From the NCBI GenBank assembly GCA_947462765.1, contig CANHQK010000019.1, positions 1-36,818 of the forward strand: a DNA stretch of 36,818 bases, in the 5' to 3' direction. Shown piece after piece: positions 16,467 to 24,510 of the stretch (positions are counted from its first letter, which is position 1; every line of letters starts with the position of its first letter). The notes under the pieces are model-generated. The model saw only the letters and a program-made list of their open reading frames with translations, was not told the DNA's origin and ran no database searches. The DNA is from Bdellovibrionales bacterium. Lineage in GTDB: Bacteria; Bdellovibrionota; UBA1018; CAIMNF01. The translations under genes and the position numbers were made by a program.

Positions 16467-18065
16467 CTACTCTTTTTTGGCCGGAACGTCATCCACCTTC
16501 ACTCCGGATAAAACGGGAAGGGCCACATGATTGAACTCCAAATTGCGCACCCAAGCGTGCTGAAGCACTGAATAATCCTCGTCGAGAAGGGGCAACATGA
16601 CAAATTCCTCGGTCAGATAATGCCGTTGAGCCTGCTCGAATGCCTTGAGGGCATCACGGGGTCGCTTGGCCTGCATCCCCTCCTCCACCCATTGCTGGAA
16701 ATAGGGGCTGTTGAACTTGAGACGGCTGTTCGAAGCCGACTTCCCGTAAGGTCGGAGAAAATCCTCCGGAGTCGGGACCTTCGCGCTCCATCCGACGAGA
16801 ATGATGTCGTAGTCGAAAATATTCGCGTAAAGGTTGAACTCCCGTTCGTGAAGGGCGGCAAGATCGACATTGATCCCGAGGCCCTTCTGCAACTGTTCCT
16901 GGACTTCCTTCCCCACGGAGACATTGGCGGGATCGATACGGGTCAGGATACGGAGCTTGAAGGACGGACCGAAAACCAGACCCGAAACTTTCAGCGCTTT
17001 CCGGGCGTTTGCAAGATGGAACACGGGGGTCAATAACTTATCCGAACCGGGGAGCGGATGGGGAATCATTCCGTTTGCAATTCGCGAAGGGAAACTCGCA
17101 GCGGCCCGAACCTTGACCCGGTCGATCGCCTGGTACACCGCCTTCCTGAAATGGCGATTGTTCATCGGAAACTTGAGCGCATTCGAAACCAGGACATGAT
17201 TCCGGTAGATACGCGGATGTTTCAGATCCGGCGTTCCCCGATAGGCTTTGAGATGATCCGGCTTCGGATTCGGGAGGAATGCATAATGTCCGCTCTTGTA
17301 CTTCTCGAGGATTGAACCGGCATCCTGTTCGAAATAGACTTCGACAGAGTCGAGATTGGAGGCCCCCCGGGGATAGTAAGGATTCCGGTTGAGATTGAGT
17401 TTTTTCCCCGGCTCGAGACTTTCCGCGACAAACGGACCGTTCGAGGGAAGGATTCCGGCACGCCAGAGATTGCCGCCATACTTCTCGATCATGTCCTTCC
17501 TGACCGGATAAAACGGCCAAAAGGTGGTGAGGGACTCCCAGTTCGCCATCGGACGCCTGAATTCAACCTCGAGCAGGTGATCCCCTTTTGCACGGATTCC
17601 CACCTTGGACACTTCGGAAATCTTCCGCTTCCGGAAGTCCTCCGCATGGACGATGTCGAAAAAGTAGTAGTTATACAAAGAGGTTCCGAAGGGCGAAATC
17701 ACCCGCAGCCACGACTCGACAAAATCCTGAGCGTAGACCGGTCGACCATCGGACCACTTGGCATCCTTCCGGATTCGGAAGACATACTTTTTCAGGTCCT
17801 TCGATTTTTCGATCGATTCCGCCATCGCAGGCACCAGCTTTCCGGACGGATAATCGTAACGGTAGAGACCCTCGGCAATGAGGTGGATGATGGGCGCCTC
17901 GGTGGTGGTCACCGTCCCGGTCCAATCGAGGGTCGCCGGCGCGTCAGGCACAGGAAAACGCAAAACAGCCGATTCCGAACTGAAGGGAACCAGCAAAAGC
18001 AACGCGAGGATGGAAGCTACCGGATCAACACAACTCCAGCGCAATCGCAGTCGCCTCCCCGCCAC
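16467..18065 (-). CDS. Family-5 extracellular solute-binding protein (peptide/oligopeptide type)
   Basis: This protein of about 530 residues has an N-terminal signal segment (ILALLLLVPFSSESA) and the SBP_bac_5 fold. Visible family blocks include the opening ATLDWTGTVTTTEAPIIHLIAEGLYRYD, KDAKWSDGRPVYAQDFVESW at about 110-129 and FRKAVYQAIDRVKV. Such proteins deliver peptides or other solutes to an ABC importer. No permease or ATPase gene is adjacent, so it either serves a transporter encoded elsewhere or acts alone. The GTG at 18065 gives the longest form. A TTG at 18044 has GGGAGG 9 nt upstream and gives a more compact signal peptide, so it may be the true start. The gene overlaps the thiolase by about 20-40 nt and precedes the CoA-transferase genes. 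Confidence 0.8.
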   Translation of the reverse strand: MAGRRLRLRWSCVDPVASILALLLLVPFSSESAVLRFPVPDAPATLDWTGTVTTTEAPIIHLIAEGLYRYDYPSGKLVPAMAESIEKSKDLKKYVFRIRKDAKWSDGRPVYAQDFVESWLRVISPFGTSLYNYYFFDIVHAEDFRKRKISEVSKVGIRAKGDHLLEVEFRRPMANWESLTTFWPFYPVRKDMIEKYGGNLWRAGILPSNGPFVAESLEPGKKLNLNRNPYYPRGASNLDSVEVYFEQDAGSILEKYKSGHYAFLPNPKPDHLKAYRGTPDLKHPRIYRNHVLVSNALKFPMNNRHFRKAVYQAIDRVKVRAAASFPSRIANGMIPHPLPGSDKLLTPVFHLANARKALKVSGLVFGPSFKLRILTRIDPANVSVGKEVQEQLQKGLGINVDLAALHEREFNLYANIFDYDIILVGWSAKVPTPEDFLRPYGKSASNSRLKFNSPYFQQWVEEGMQAKRPRDALKAFEQAQRHYLTEEFVMLPLLDEDYSVLQHAWVRNLEFNHVALPVLSGVKVDDVPAKKE

Positions 18066-19206
18066 CGATACAGATGCCGGCGAGTCCTCTGCGGAGACCC
18101 TGCTCCCTCAATGCGGAAATGAGGGTGATCAGGATCCTCGCCCCGGATGCACCGATTGGATGACCGAGGCTGATCGCCCCACCCCGGACATTGAGCTTCT
18201 CTCTCGGAATCGAAAGTTCTTTTTCGGCTGCCATCGCCACCACAGCGAATGCCTCATTCACCTCGAAGAGATCAACGTCTCCGACATTCCATCCGGCTTT
18301 TTTAAGAGCCGCCCTCATGGCTCCGACAGGTGCGGTCGTGAACCACTCCGGTGCTTGGGCGTGAGTCGCCATGGAAACAATCCGGGCAATCGGGCGGGCT
18401 CCGGTTTTCTGCGCAAGATCGCCTTGCATGAGAACCAGTGCCGCAGCTCCGTCGTTCAGACTCGATGCATTCGCAGCGGTGACTGAGCCCGTTTTGTCAA
18501 ATGCGGGTTTCAGGGTCGGAATCTTGTCAAACTTCACCTTGCCCGGTGCCTCGTCATGCTCGAACAGTACGGACTCTCCCTTCGCGCCCTTCAGGGTCAT
18601 GGGTGCGATTTCATCGGCGAAAGCGCCTCGAGACTGAGCGGCCTGGGCGCGCTGATAACTCAGAATGGCATAAGCATCCTGCGCCTCGCGCGTGAAGGCG
18701 AATTCTTTGGCACAGATCTCTCCGCAGTTCCCCATGTGCTGGGAATGGTAGGGATCCCACAAACCGTCGTGGATCATGGAGTCAAGGACCTGGGAATTCC
18801 CCATCCGGAATCCACCCCGGGCTTGGGGCAGCAGGTAGGGAGCATTCGACATGCTCTCCTGACCACCGGCAACGACGATCTCACTTTCTCCGGTCATCAA
18901 GGACTGGGCCCCGAGCATCACCGCTTTCATGCCGCTTCCGCAGACCTTGTTTAGGGTCAGCGCCGGCACCGATACCGGAAGACCTGCCGCAATGAGCGCC
19001 TGCCGGGCGGGCGCCTGCCCCACTCCTGCTGTGAGCACGTTGCCCAGGATGACTTCTGAAACCCGGCTTCCGTCGACTCCAGCCCGCTGAAGCGCGGCGC
19101 GGATCGCATGGGCACCGAGCGCGGGAGCTGTCATCGAAGCAAGCGCTCCCTGAAAGGAGCCGATAGGAGTGCGGGCATAACCGGTGATCACGATGTTTGA
19201 ATTCAT
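18025..19206 (-). CDS. Acetyl-CoA C-acetyltransferase (thiolase)
   Basis: This 393-residue thiolase has nucleophile Cys89 (NKVCGSGMKAV), the VNEAFA motif, His349 (GGAISLGHPIGASGAR) and the acid/base Cys379 (CIGGGEATA). It condenses two acetyl-CoA to acetoacetyl-CoA or runs the reverse cleavage. It heads an operon with the solute-binding protein and ScoA/ScoB, so with the transferase it could convert imported acetoacetate into two acetyl-CoA. The ATG at 19206 has no clear Shine-Dalgarno sequence. A TAGAGT -10-like hexamer ends 6 nt before it, which points to a leaderless or near-leaderless mRNA. Confidence 0.93.
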   Translation of the reverse strand: MNSNIVITGYARTPIGSFQGALASMTAPALGAHAIRAALQRAGVDGSRVSEVILGNVLTAGVGQAPARQALIAAGLPVSVPALTLNKVCGSGMKAVMLGAQSLMTGESEIVVAGGQESMSNAPYLLPQARGGFRMGNSQVLDSMIHDGLWDPYHSQHMGNCGEICAKEFAFTREAQDAYAILSYQRAQAAQSRGAFADEIAPMTLKGAKGESVLFEHDEAPGKVKFDKIPTLKPAFDKTGSVTAANASSLNDGAAALVLMQGDLAQKTGARPIARIVSMATHAQAPEWFTTAPVGAMRAALKKAGWNVGDVDLFEVNEAFAVVAMAAEKELSIPREKLNVRGGAISLGHPIGASGARILITLISALREQGLRRGLAGICIGGGEATAIALELC

Positions 19207-19212
19207 GCCCCC

Positions 19213-19241
19213 ACTCTAGCCAAAGGCCTTCGGCCTTGCAA
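19213..19241 (-). promoter_or_regulatory. Putative thiolase-operon promoter with palindromic -35
   Basis: On the minus strand TTGCAA (19241-19236, 4 of 6 matches to -35) lies exactly 17 nt from TAGAGT (19218-19213, 4 of 6 to -10), and the ATG begins 6 nt later. TTGCAA is its own reverse complement, so the same hexamer could also serve as -35 for the divergent htrA gene. On the + strand a weak TATTCC lies 17 nt downstream and ends 7 nt before that ATG. Confidence 0.45.
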
Positions 19242-19271
19242 TGTCATGAGCTTCGGATTATTCCGAATTCC

Positions 19272-20366
19272 ATGCGATTTTCAGCACAAGTTTTATTCGC
19301 CGCATTGATCCCGCTCACCGTTTTCGCCGGTCCCTTCAATCCGGAAAATCTTCCCGACCTGGTGGATCGAATGGCCCCTTCGGCGGTCCACATTTCGACC
19401 CGAATTGACCAACGGCGCCAGTTCAAAGCTGCCGGCTGGGGAGATTTTCTGCAGTACTTCGGCATTCCCGAGGACCAGCAGACCGGCTCCCTCGGCACAG
19501 GATTTCTCATTGATCTCGAGGGTCACCTGTTGACGAACTACCACGTGATCGAACAGGCCGCCGAGAGCATGGCCGTCGACATCGTGGTCACCTTGAAGGA
19601 TAAGCGTCAGTTCGGAGCCAAAATCGTCGGCAAGGATCCCAAGACCGATATCGCCCTCTTGCAACTCCGGGACAGGAACGGCAAACCGCCCTCCATGATG
19701 CTGCCGGTCCGTATCGGTGATTCTGACCGGGTCAGGATCGGCGAACCGGTGATCGCAATCGGTAATCCATTCGGTCTCGATTATTCGGTCTCCGCAGGAA
19801 TCATCTCATCGAAAAACCGGAATATCGGACAGGGCCCCTTCGACAACTATCTCCAGACTGATGCGGCCATCAACCCGGGGAACAGCGGAGGGCCCCTTTT
19901 CAATACGAAGGGCGAAGTGATCGGAATCAACTCGGCGATTTTCTCGCGATCGGGTCAGTTCGGTGGCATCGGATTCGCCATCCCCATCAATGACGCAAAA
20001 ACCGTTCTCGAGAGCCTTAAAAAATACGGCAGGGTGAGGCGCCCCTGGTTGGGGGTGATCACCCGACAGGTGACCCCCACCCTTGCTTACATGTACAGTC
20101 TTCCGGTCGAGCATGGGATTGTGATCCTGAACCTGGTGGACTCGGCTCCGGCGGACTCGAGCGGACTGCGAATCGGAGACATCCTGATCGAAATCAACGG
20201 CAAAAAAATTAAGGAAGGAATCGAACTCGAACGGGAGCTTGGAAAACTCAAGCCCGACGACAAGGTCCAATTCACTATACAACGGGGCGCACGTAGGCTA
20301 AATACAAGCGTCAAACTGGAGGAATTCCCTCCTCAATTGAACCGGGTCCGCGAAGGAGTCATTTGA
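19272..20366 (+). CDS. HtrA/Deg family serine protease with one PDZ domain
   Basis: This 364-residue periplasmic protease has a signal peptide (MRFSAQVLFAALIPLTVFA) and an intact trypsin-like triad: His91 (TNYHVIE), Asp126 (KTDIALL) and Ser205 (NPGNSGGPLF). A single PDZ domain follows at about 265-360 (GIVILNLVDSAPADSSGLRIGDILIEING). One PDZ makes it DegS-like in layout, but it has a cleavable signal and not a plain membrane anchor, so DegS cannot be assigned. It should degrade or refold misfolded envelope proteins. The ATG at 19272 is chosen because the signal peptide begins there, and the in-frame extension to 19197 overlaps the thiolase start. No good ribosome site is visible. A gene of unknown function follows after 3 nt. 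Confidence 0.9.
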   Translation: MRFSAQVLFAALIPLTVFAGPFNPENLPDLVDRMAPSAVHISTRIDQRRQFKAAGWGDFLQYFGIPEDQQTGSLGTGFLIDLEGHLLTNYHVIEQAAESMAVDIVVTLKDKRQFGAKIVGKDPKTDIALLQLRDRNGKPPSMMLPVRIGDSDRVRIGEPVIAIGNPFGLDYSVSAGIISSKNRNIGQGPFDNYLQTDAAINPGNSGGPLFNTKGEVIGINSAIFSRSGQFGGIGFAIPINDAKTVLESLKKYGRVRRPWLGVITRQVTPTLAYMYSLPVEHGIVILNLVDSAPADSSGLRIGDILIEINGKKIKEGIELERELGKLKPDDKVQFTIQRGARRLNTSVKLEEFPPQLNRVREGVI

Positions 20367-20369
20367 TCC

Positions 20370-21047
20370 ATGACCATGAAATGGGAACGCAGGAAAAAAA
20401 GCTTGATGACCGCACCCGAAGGGGCACCGGGGCCGCTACCGGTTGATTTCATCCGACTGGTGGAGGAAACCCTCTCTCAAGGCCTGCAAGAAGGCCTGGA
20501 AGCCATCCGCCAGATCCATCCTGAATCGGGTTTCCGTGCGGGTGGAGCGATTTATGAAAATGAGATCCTGCTCGCCATCACTCTCACCCACGGTCCGAGT
20601 CAGATTTCAGCAACCACGGTATTCGGAAGTGCGGACTATGACCCGAACTCCGAAAAGCCGGCACTGATCGAGCTTCTCTCTGCCTGCCTCGACGCGGCGG
20701 GATCGGTGTTTCAACACTACCTCGATCCGGCCTTCCCCGAGAGAATCACCCAAATCGCCGATCAGTCCTTGGGAGCCCTCGAGGAAGCTCCGTTTCAATG
20801 GAGTCCAATCAAACCGGAATCACACTCGAAAATCGAGGTTCACGTAAAAATCGACAAGTCGAATCCCGTGCTCGACGCCCTGACCGAAGATTGGCTCAGG
20901 AAGCACGATCCGGATTATCAAGAGGACTCCGGTAAGAACATGGAAGAAAAGCGTAAAGAGGCTGAAGACTTCCTCGGAGAACGACTCGATGCGATCCAGG
21001 GCCGCAAAAACGGTCATGGCGGCAATACCCCGACCGGCCTCCACTGA
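20370..21047 (+). CDS. Hypothetical protein downstream of the HtrA protease
   Basis: This 225-residue protein is not one I recognise. It has no signal peptide or membrane segment. The middle (about 50-150) looks like a mixed alpha/beta domain (GGAIYENEILLAITLTHGPSQISATTVFGSADYD). The C-terminal 80 residues are highly charged and probably helical (KNMEEKRKEAEDFLGERLDAIQGRKNG in two parts). A GAAGGAG lies about 11 nt before the ATG, inside the end of the protease gene. The 3-nt gap implies co-expression with the protease, so it may be a cytoplasmic partner or simply travel with it. ATGs at residues 3 and 13 are alternative starts. Confidence 0.6.
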   Translation: MTMKWERRKKSLMTAPEGAPGPLPVDFIRLVEETLSQGLQEGLEAIRQIHPESGFRAGGAIYENEILLAITLTHGPSQISATTVFGSADYDPNSEKPALIELLSACLDAAGSVFQHYLDPAFPERITQIADQSLGALEEAPFQWSPIKPESHSKIEVHVKIDKSNPVLDALTEDWLRKHDPDYQEDSGKNMEEKRKEAEDFLGERLDAIQGRKNGHGGNTPTGLH

Positions 21048-21062
21048 GCCCTGAACTCAGAT

Positions 21063-21920
21063 TCAGAAATCGGTATCGTCGAAACCGTCGTCTTCCTTAC
21101 GGATGCTTCCGATCAGGGAATCGATGGAATCACTATCGTAGTCGAGGTCTTCCATCGACTCGTCCAGTTCGAGATCGTGAATCACTTTGTTGAAATTCAC
21201 TTCTGAGGACAGGTCCTGACGGATCACATCGATGTACTTGTCCGGGTACTTGCTGACCAACTCTTCGATATATTGGTTCAGCTTGCCCTCTTTCAGGATC
21301 ATCTCCTTGCGTTTGATCTTCTTCCAATTCTTGATGTAATCGAGCCTGCAGTAACCCTTGGTGGTGGCCGAATTTTCACAACCGGTCTCACGACACATTT
21401 TTTCATTGTGCACCTGGAGAGCCGGCTTGGTGCCCTTCCCGGAACGCCCCTTCCCTCCGGATACAGAGGCTGTGGACTCAGAACTGCCCGAAGCCTGACC
21501 CTTCGCCCCTTTACCGGGTTTCACCAACGGAGCCACCGCAGGGAGAGGAAGCACCCCTTGATCCTCGCCCTTGCCCTTTTTGGCCTGGGCTTTGGCAGGA
21601 GCCGCTTTGGGTGCCGCTGTCTTCGAAGGAACCGATTTGGGCGGCACAGCTTTTACAGCAGGAGTGGCCTTCGCCTTTTTAGACTTGGCCTCGACCTTCG
21701 CCTCGACTTTTGAAGATCCCTTTTTGACAGGTGCAGTGGCCTTGGCTGCCTTCGAAGTCTTCGGTGCGGGTTTTGTCTGGGCCTTTTTGGCCGGCTTCGC
21801 CGACATAGCCCGGGCAAGACCTTGGGCAAGCTGCTTCACCTGCTTCAGGACCTTGGAGGGACCCTTGACCTTGCTTTTGATTTTGTTCGGTTTTTTCGAA
21901 ACAGGGGAGCCTTTTTTCAT
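21063..21920 (-). CDS. Histone H1-like Lys/Ala-rich protein with conserved Cys domain and acidic tail
   Basis: This 285-residue protein has three parts. Residues 1-165 are a low-complexity Lys/Ala/Pro tail like histone H1 or bacterial Hc-type nucleoid proteins. Residues 170-250 form a folded-looking domain with C-x4-C-x9-C (Cys176, 181, 191), TTKGYCRLDYIKNWKKI and helix-rich LNQYIEELVSKYPDKYI. Residues 251-285 are strongly acidic. The basic tail should bind DNA or RNA and the Cys cluster may bind zinc. A similar domain with a basic tail is, as I recall, found in myxobacteria and Bdellovibrio. AGGAAA lies 8 nt before the ATG. It is divergent from rpmF and convergent with the hypothetical gene on its other side. 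Its role is unproven. Confidence 0.7.
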   Translation of the reverse strand: MKKGSPVSKKPNKIKSKVKGPSKVLKQVKQLAQGLARAMSAKPAKKAQTKPAPKTSKAAKATAPVKKGSSKVEAKVEAKSKKAKATPAVKAVPPKSVPSKTAAPKAAPAKAQAKKGKGEDQGVLPLPAVAPLVKPGKGAKGQASGSSESTASVSGGKGRSGKGTKPALQVHNEKMCRETGCENSATTKGYCRLDYIKNWKKIKRKEMILKEGKLNQYIEELVSKYPDKYIDVIRQDLSSEVNFNKVIHDLELDESMEDLDYDSDSIDSLIGSIRKEDDGFDDTDF

Positions 21921-22048
21921 GCGGATGGTTTCCTGACTCTACAGGGGTGCCCCAATCCCGCGGGAGCGTCAAGCTTTTTCTTGACAAATTCCGGCAGTTA
22001 GAGGAACTTCAGGTTTCTAAAAATTTCAATCGAAAGGGTACAAGGACC

Positions 22049-22255
22049 ATGGCAGTTCCTAAGAAGAAAAGTTCTCGCAGCCGTCGCAACATGCGCCGCT
22101 ATTCCGCAGCTTACAAACTGGATCCGATTTCTGAATCCACTTGTGAGTTCACTCACACTCCTGTGCGCTCGCACACCGTATCGATCAAGGCGATCAAGAA
22201 CGGTCTGTTCGAAGCCAAGAAGAAGACGTCCAAGTCTGCTTCTGCCCAGGCCTGA
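22049..22255 (+). CDS. rpmF: 50S ribosomal protein L32
   Basis: This 68-residue protein begins MAVPKKKSSRSRRNMRR, the standard L32 opening, and continues with the short basic L32 body. In place of the usual paired CxxC-type zinc site only one Cys is seen (STCEFTHTPVRSHTV), with His nearby, so it is a zinc-free or reduced-zinc form. The ATG at 22049 is preferred to an extension from 21947. AAGGA and AAAGGG lie just upstream. A perfect -35 hexamer TTGACA lies at 21981-21986, but no convincing -10 follows at 16-18 nt. In many bacteria rpmF is followed by plsX and fabH. Here fabD follows directly. Confidence 0.93.
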   Translation: MAVPKKKSSRSRRNMRRYSAAYKLDPISESTCEFTHTPVRSHTVSIKAIKNGLFEAKKKTSKSASAQA

Positions 22256-22306
22256 GCGCCGGGATCCGACAGGGTCCTCACTTCGGCATCAATTCGTAGA
22301 GAGACT

Positions 22307-22342
22307 CCCGGCGGATCCATTCCACCGGGGGTTTTTCGTTTT
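22307..22342 (+). terminator. Putative rho-independent terminator after rpmF
   Basis: CCCGGCGG (22307-22314) pairs with CCACCGGG (22322-22329) across a 7-nt loop with one internal mismatch. A T-rich run, TTTTTCGTTTTTT, follows at 22332-22344. It would end or attenuate rpmF transcription just before the fabD ribosome site (GGAGGG at 22345-22350). Confidence 0.6.
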
Positions 22343-22358
22343 TTGGAGGGTATGACAG

Positions 22359-23372
22359 GTGATCGCAGGTTTCTTTCCAGGACAGGGTTCGCAAAGTGTC
22401 GGCATGGGGCGTGAGCTCTATGACGAATTCACCGTGTTTCGTCAAACGATCGAGGAAGCTTCGGACACGCTCGGTTTGAATCTGAAAACGCTCCTGTTTG
22501 AAGGTCCTGAATCCGATCTCACCCTCACTGAGAATGCTCAGCCTGCCATCCTCGCGGTTTCCACCGGGTGTTTCCGGGTGGCGGAATCGGTACTGGGACT
22601 GAAAACCTCGGTCCATTTGGGACACTCCCTCGGGGAATATTCCGCACTCGTGGCCTCAGAGGCCTTCCCTTTCGCCGATGCGATCGCCTGGGTCCGGGTC
22701 CGCGGACAAGCCATGCAAATGGCCGTGCCGCTTGGACAGGGTACCATGGCTGCCGTGATCGGAGCGGACGATGCGGATGTCGAGGCGTGGTGCCGGGAGG
22801 CGGGTGAAGCTGCCCGAGCCCTGAGGACTCCGGGCCCGGCTGGAGTCGAGACCACCGTAAAGTGTGCAGTGGAATGCGCCAATTACAATGCTCCCGGGCA
22901 GGTGGTGGTGTCCGGCTCAGTGGATGCTGTTGAGCTGTTCGAAAAAACCGTTTCTTCGAAGGGAATCCGGGGAGTGATGGTGAAACGATTGGCAGTGAGC
23001 GCCCCCTTCCACAGCTCCTTGATGGCGCCCGCCCGGGGACGGATGATGGAAGAGTTCGCCTCAGCCAGAGGCCGAGGTCTTCCTGAAGCCCTGAAAACCC
23101 CCTACATTCCCAATCGGACGGCAATCCCCACCTCCGAGCCAGGAGTGGTCTTCCCCTTGCTCGAAGAGCAGGTCGACCACTCGGTCCTGTGGAGTCAGAG
23201 CGTTTCCCATCTGCTCGATTCCGGTGTGAGCCGTGCAATCGAATTCGGACCGGGCAAAGTCCTGCAAGGGCTTGCCAAGCGTATTGCAAAATCAAAGAAC
23301 GCCTCTTTTGAAACCATTCCCGTTTTTGACCTGGAGACTTTGAAAGCGGCAGAAAAAGGAATCCGCCCATGA
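22359..23372 (+). CDS. fabD: Malonyl-CoA:ACP transacylase
   Basis: This 337-residue enzyme has the opening FFPGQGSQSVGMG, nucleophile Ser90 in GHSLGEYSA and the His of APFHSSLM. It loads malonyl groups from CoA onto ACP for fatty acid elongation. It is about 25 residues longer than typical FabD. The extra length includes an insert near residues 145-170 rich in Ala, Pro and Gly (EAARALRTPGPAGVETTV). The start is GTG, 8 nt after GGAGGG. The stop overlaps the fabG ATG (ATGA). It heads the fabD-fabG-acpP unit. Confidence 0.95.
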   Translation: MIAGFFPGQGSQSVGMGRELYDEFTVFRQTIEEASDTLGLNLKTLLFEGPESDLTLTENAQPAILAVSTGCFRVAESVLGLKTSVHLGHSLGEYSALVASEAFPFADAIAWVRVRGQAMQMAVPLGQGTMAAVIGADDADVEAWCREAGEAARALRTPGPAGVETTVKCAVECANYNAPGQVVVSGSVDAVELFEKTVSSKGIRGVMVKRLAVSAPFHSSLMAPARGRMMEEFASARGRGLPEALKTPYIPNRTAIPTSEPGVVFPLLEEQVDHSVLWSQSVSHLLDSGVSRAIEFGPGKVLQGLAKRIAKSKNASFETIPVFDLETLKAAEKGIRP

Positions 23373-24115
23373 TCTCGACATTGAAAGGCCTTGCCCTGGT
23401 CACCGGAGGGTCACGCGGAATCGGTGCCGCGATCTCGAAAAAACTAGGGGCCCTTGGGTATCATGTGGTCGTGAACTACGTGTCGAATGAGGCTCGCGCC
23501 ATTGAAGTGGTTCGGGAGATTGTCAGCCAAGGAGGCTCGGCTGAGCTCATGCGCTTCGATGTCTCGAAAGAAGAGGAGATTCACACCGCATTCCAGAGGA
23601 TCTCCGAGTCCCCCCACCCGCTCCGGGTTCTGGTGAACAATGCCGGAATCTCGGAAGACTCACTGATCCTGAGACTGAAGAAAGAAAGCCTGGACCGGAC
23701 CCTTGAAACGAACCTGTCGAGTGCGATTCTCTGTTCGAAGGAAGCGGCCCGTCTCATGATGAAACAACGGACCGGATCGATTATCCAGATTTCGTCGGTG
23801 GTCGGCGAAATGGGGAATGCGGGCCAAGTGGCGTATGCTGCTGCGAAGGCTGGCATGATCGGATTGACGAAAAGTCTGGCCAAGGAGCTCGCCTCACGCA
23901 ACATCCGGGTGAATGCCGTGACTCCCGGGTACATTGAAACCGAGATGACGGGAGCCCTGACCCCGGAGCAGAAAGAAGCAATCACCCGGAACATCCCGCT
24001 CGGAACCTTGGGGCAAGCAGCAGATGTGGCTGAAATGGTTGGATTTTTAGCCTCTGATGGCGCCCGATACCTGACCGGTCAGGTGATCGGAGTGAACGGT
24101 GGACTTTACATTTAG
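23369..24115 (+). CDS. fabG: 3-oxoacyl-ACP reductase
   Basis: This 248-residue short-chain dehydrogenase has the cofactor motif TGGSRGIG (12-19), NNAG (90-93) and the catalytic Ser143, Tyr156 and Lys160 ([20 protein letters not shown]). The [15 protein letters not shown] and [11 protein letters not shown] blocks are FabG signatures. It reduces 3-oxoacyl-ACP with NADPH in the fatty acid cycle. It overlaps fabD by 4 nt and is followed after 59 nt by acpP. The standard fab order and length make the assignment firm. Confidence 0.95.
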   Translation: MISTLKGLALVTGGSRGIGAAISKKLGALGYHVVVNYVSNEARAIEVVREIVSQGGSAELMRFDVSKEEEIHTAFQRISESPHPLRVLVNNAGISEDSLILRLKKESLDRTLETNLSSAILCSKEAARLMMKQRTGSIIQISSVVGEMGNAGQVAYAAAKAGMIGLTKSLAKELASRNIRVNAVTPGYIETEMTGALTPEQKEAITRNIPLGTLGQAADVAEMVGFLASDGARYLTGQVIGVNGGLYI

Positions 24116-24174
24116 GCCCCGGCGCATTAAAACACCGGAATCGTTTTCAAGCGATCATAAAGGAGAAGACAGAA

Positions 24175-24423
24175 ATGTCCACGAATACAGAAGACAGAGT
24201 CCGTACGATCATTTGCGACCAGCTCGCGGTTGAATCGGAAAAAGTGAAGCCGGCAGCATCCTTCATCGAAGACCTCGGTGCAGACAGCCTTGATATCGTC
24301 GAACTCGTGATGACCATGGAAGAAGAATTCGACATGGACATCCCCGATGAAGAAGCCGAGAAGATGAAGACCGTGGGGGATGTGATCAATTACATCAATG
24401 CGAAGGCCAGCGCGAACCACTGA
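24175..24423 (+). CDS. acpP: Acyl carrier protein
   Basis: This 82-residue acidic protein has the 4'-phosphopantetheine site Ser38 in [12 protein letters not shown] and the usual four-helix ACP pattern. It carries growing acyl chains for FabD, FabG and FabF, and may also serve the KAS III cluster to the left. AAAGGAG lies upstream at normal spacing. The stop codon ends only 2 nt before the left inverted repeat of an IS element, so the coding region is intact but its normal downstream neighbour, fabF, now lies about 3 kb away. Confidence 0.96.
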   Translation: MSTNTEDRVRTIICDQLAVESEKVKPAASFIEDLGADSLDIVELVMTMEEEFDMDIPDEEAEKMKTVGDVINYINAKASANH

Positions 24424-24425
24424 CC

Positions 24426-24443
24426 AACTGCCCCCTTTCGCTG
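24426..24443 (+). repeat. IS left terminal inverted repeat
   Basis: AACTGCCCCCTTTCGCTG, 17 of 18 bases identical to the reverse complement of the right repeat at 25404-25421. It begins 2 nt after the acpP stop codon. Confidence 0.85.
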
Positions 24444-24472
24444 CTGATTGATTCATCAACAAACAAGGATTG

Positions 24473-24510
24473 GCCTGGTTTTTGTGAGGTTGTCCCTCAT
24501 GAAACCAGGC
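24473..24510 (+). promoter_or_regulatory. Hairpin enclosing the transposase ribosome site and start codon
   Basis: GCCTGGTTT (24473-24481) pairs perfectly with AAACCAGGC (24502-24510). TGAGG (24485-24489) pairs with CCTCA (24495-24499). The loop is 5 nt and there is a small 3x2 internal loop. The Shine-Dalgarno GAGG (24486-24489) is fully base-paired and the ATG (24499-24501) sits in the 3' arm. On a long read-through transcript this would block translation. Several IS elements use such a structure to avoid activation by outside promoters. Confidence 0.7.

Noticed and set aside
22525-23403. 292-codon open frame antisense to fabD
   Set aside because: The product is Arg/Pro-rich low-complexity typical of shadow frames, while fabD has every catalytic motif.
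24116-24174. CCGG hairpin between fabG and acpP as a terminator
   Set aside because: The stem is only 4-5 bp, has no T-run, and acpP has its own good ribosome site within the same operon.
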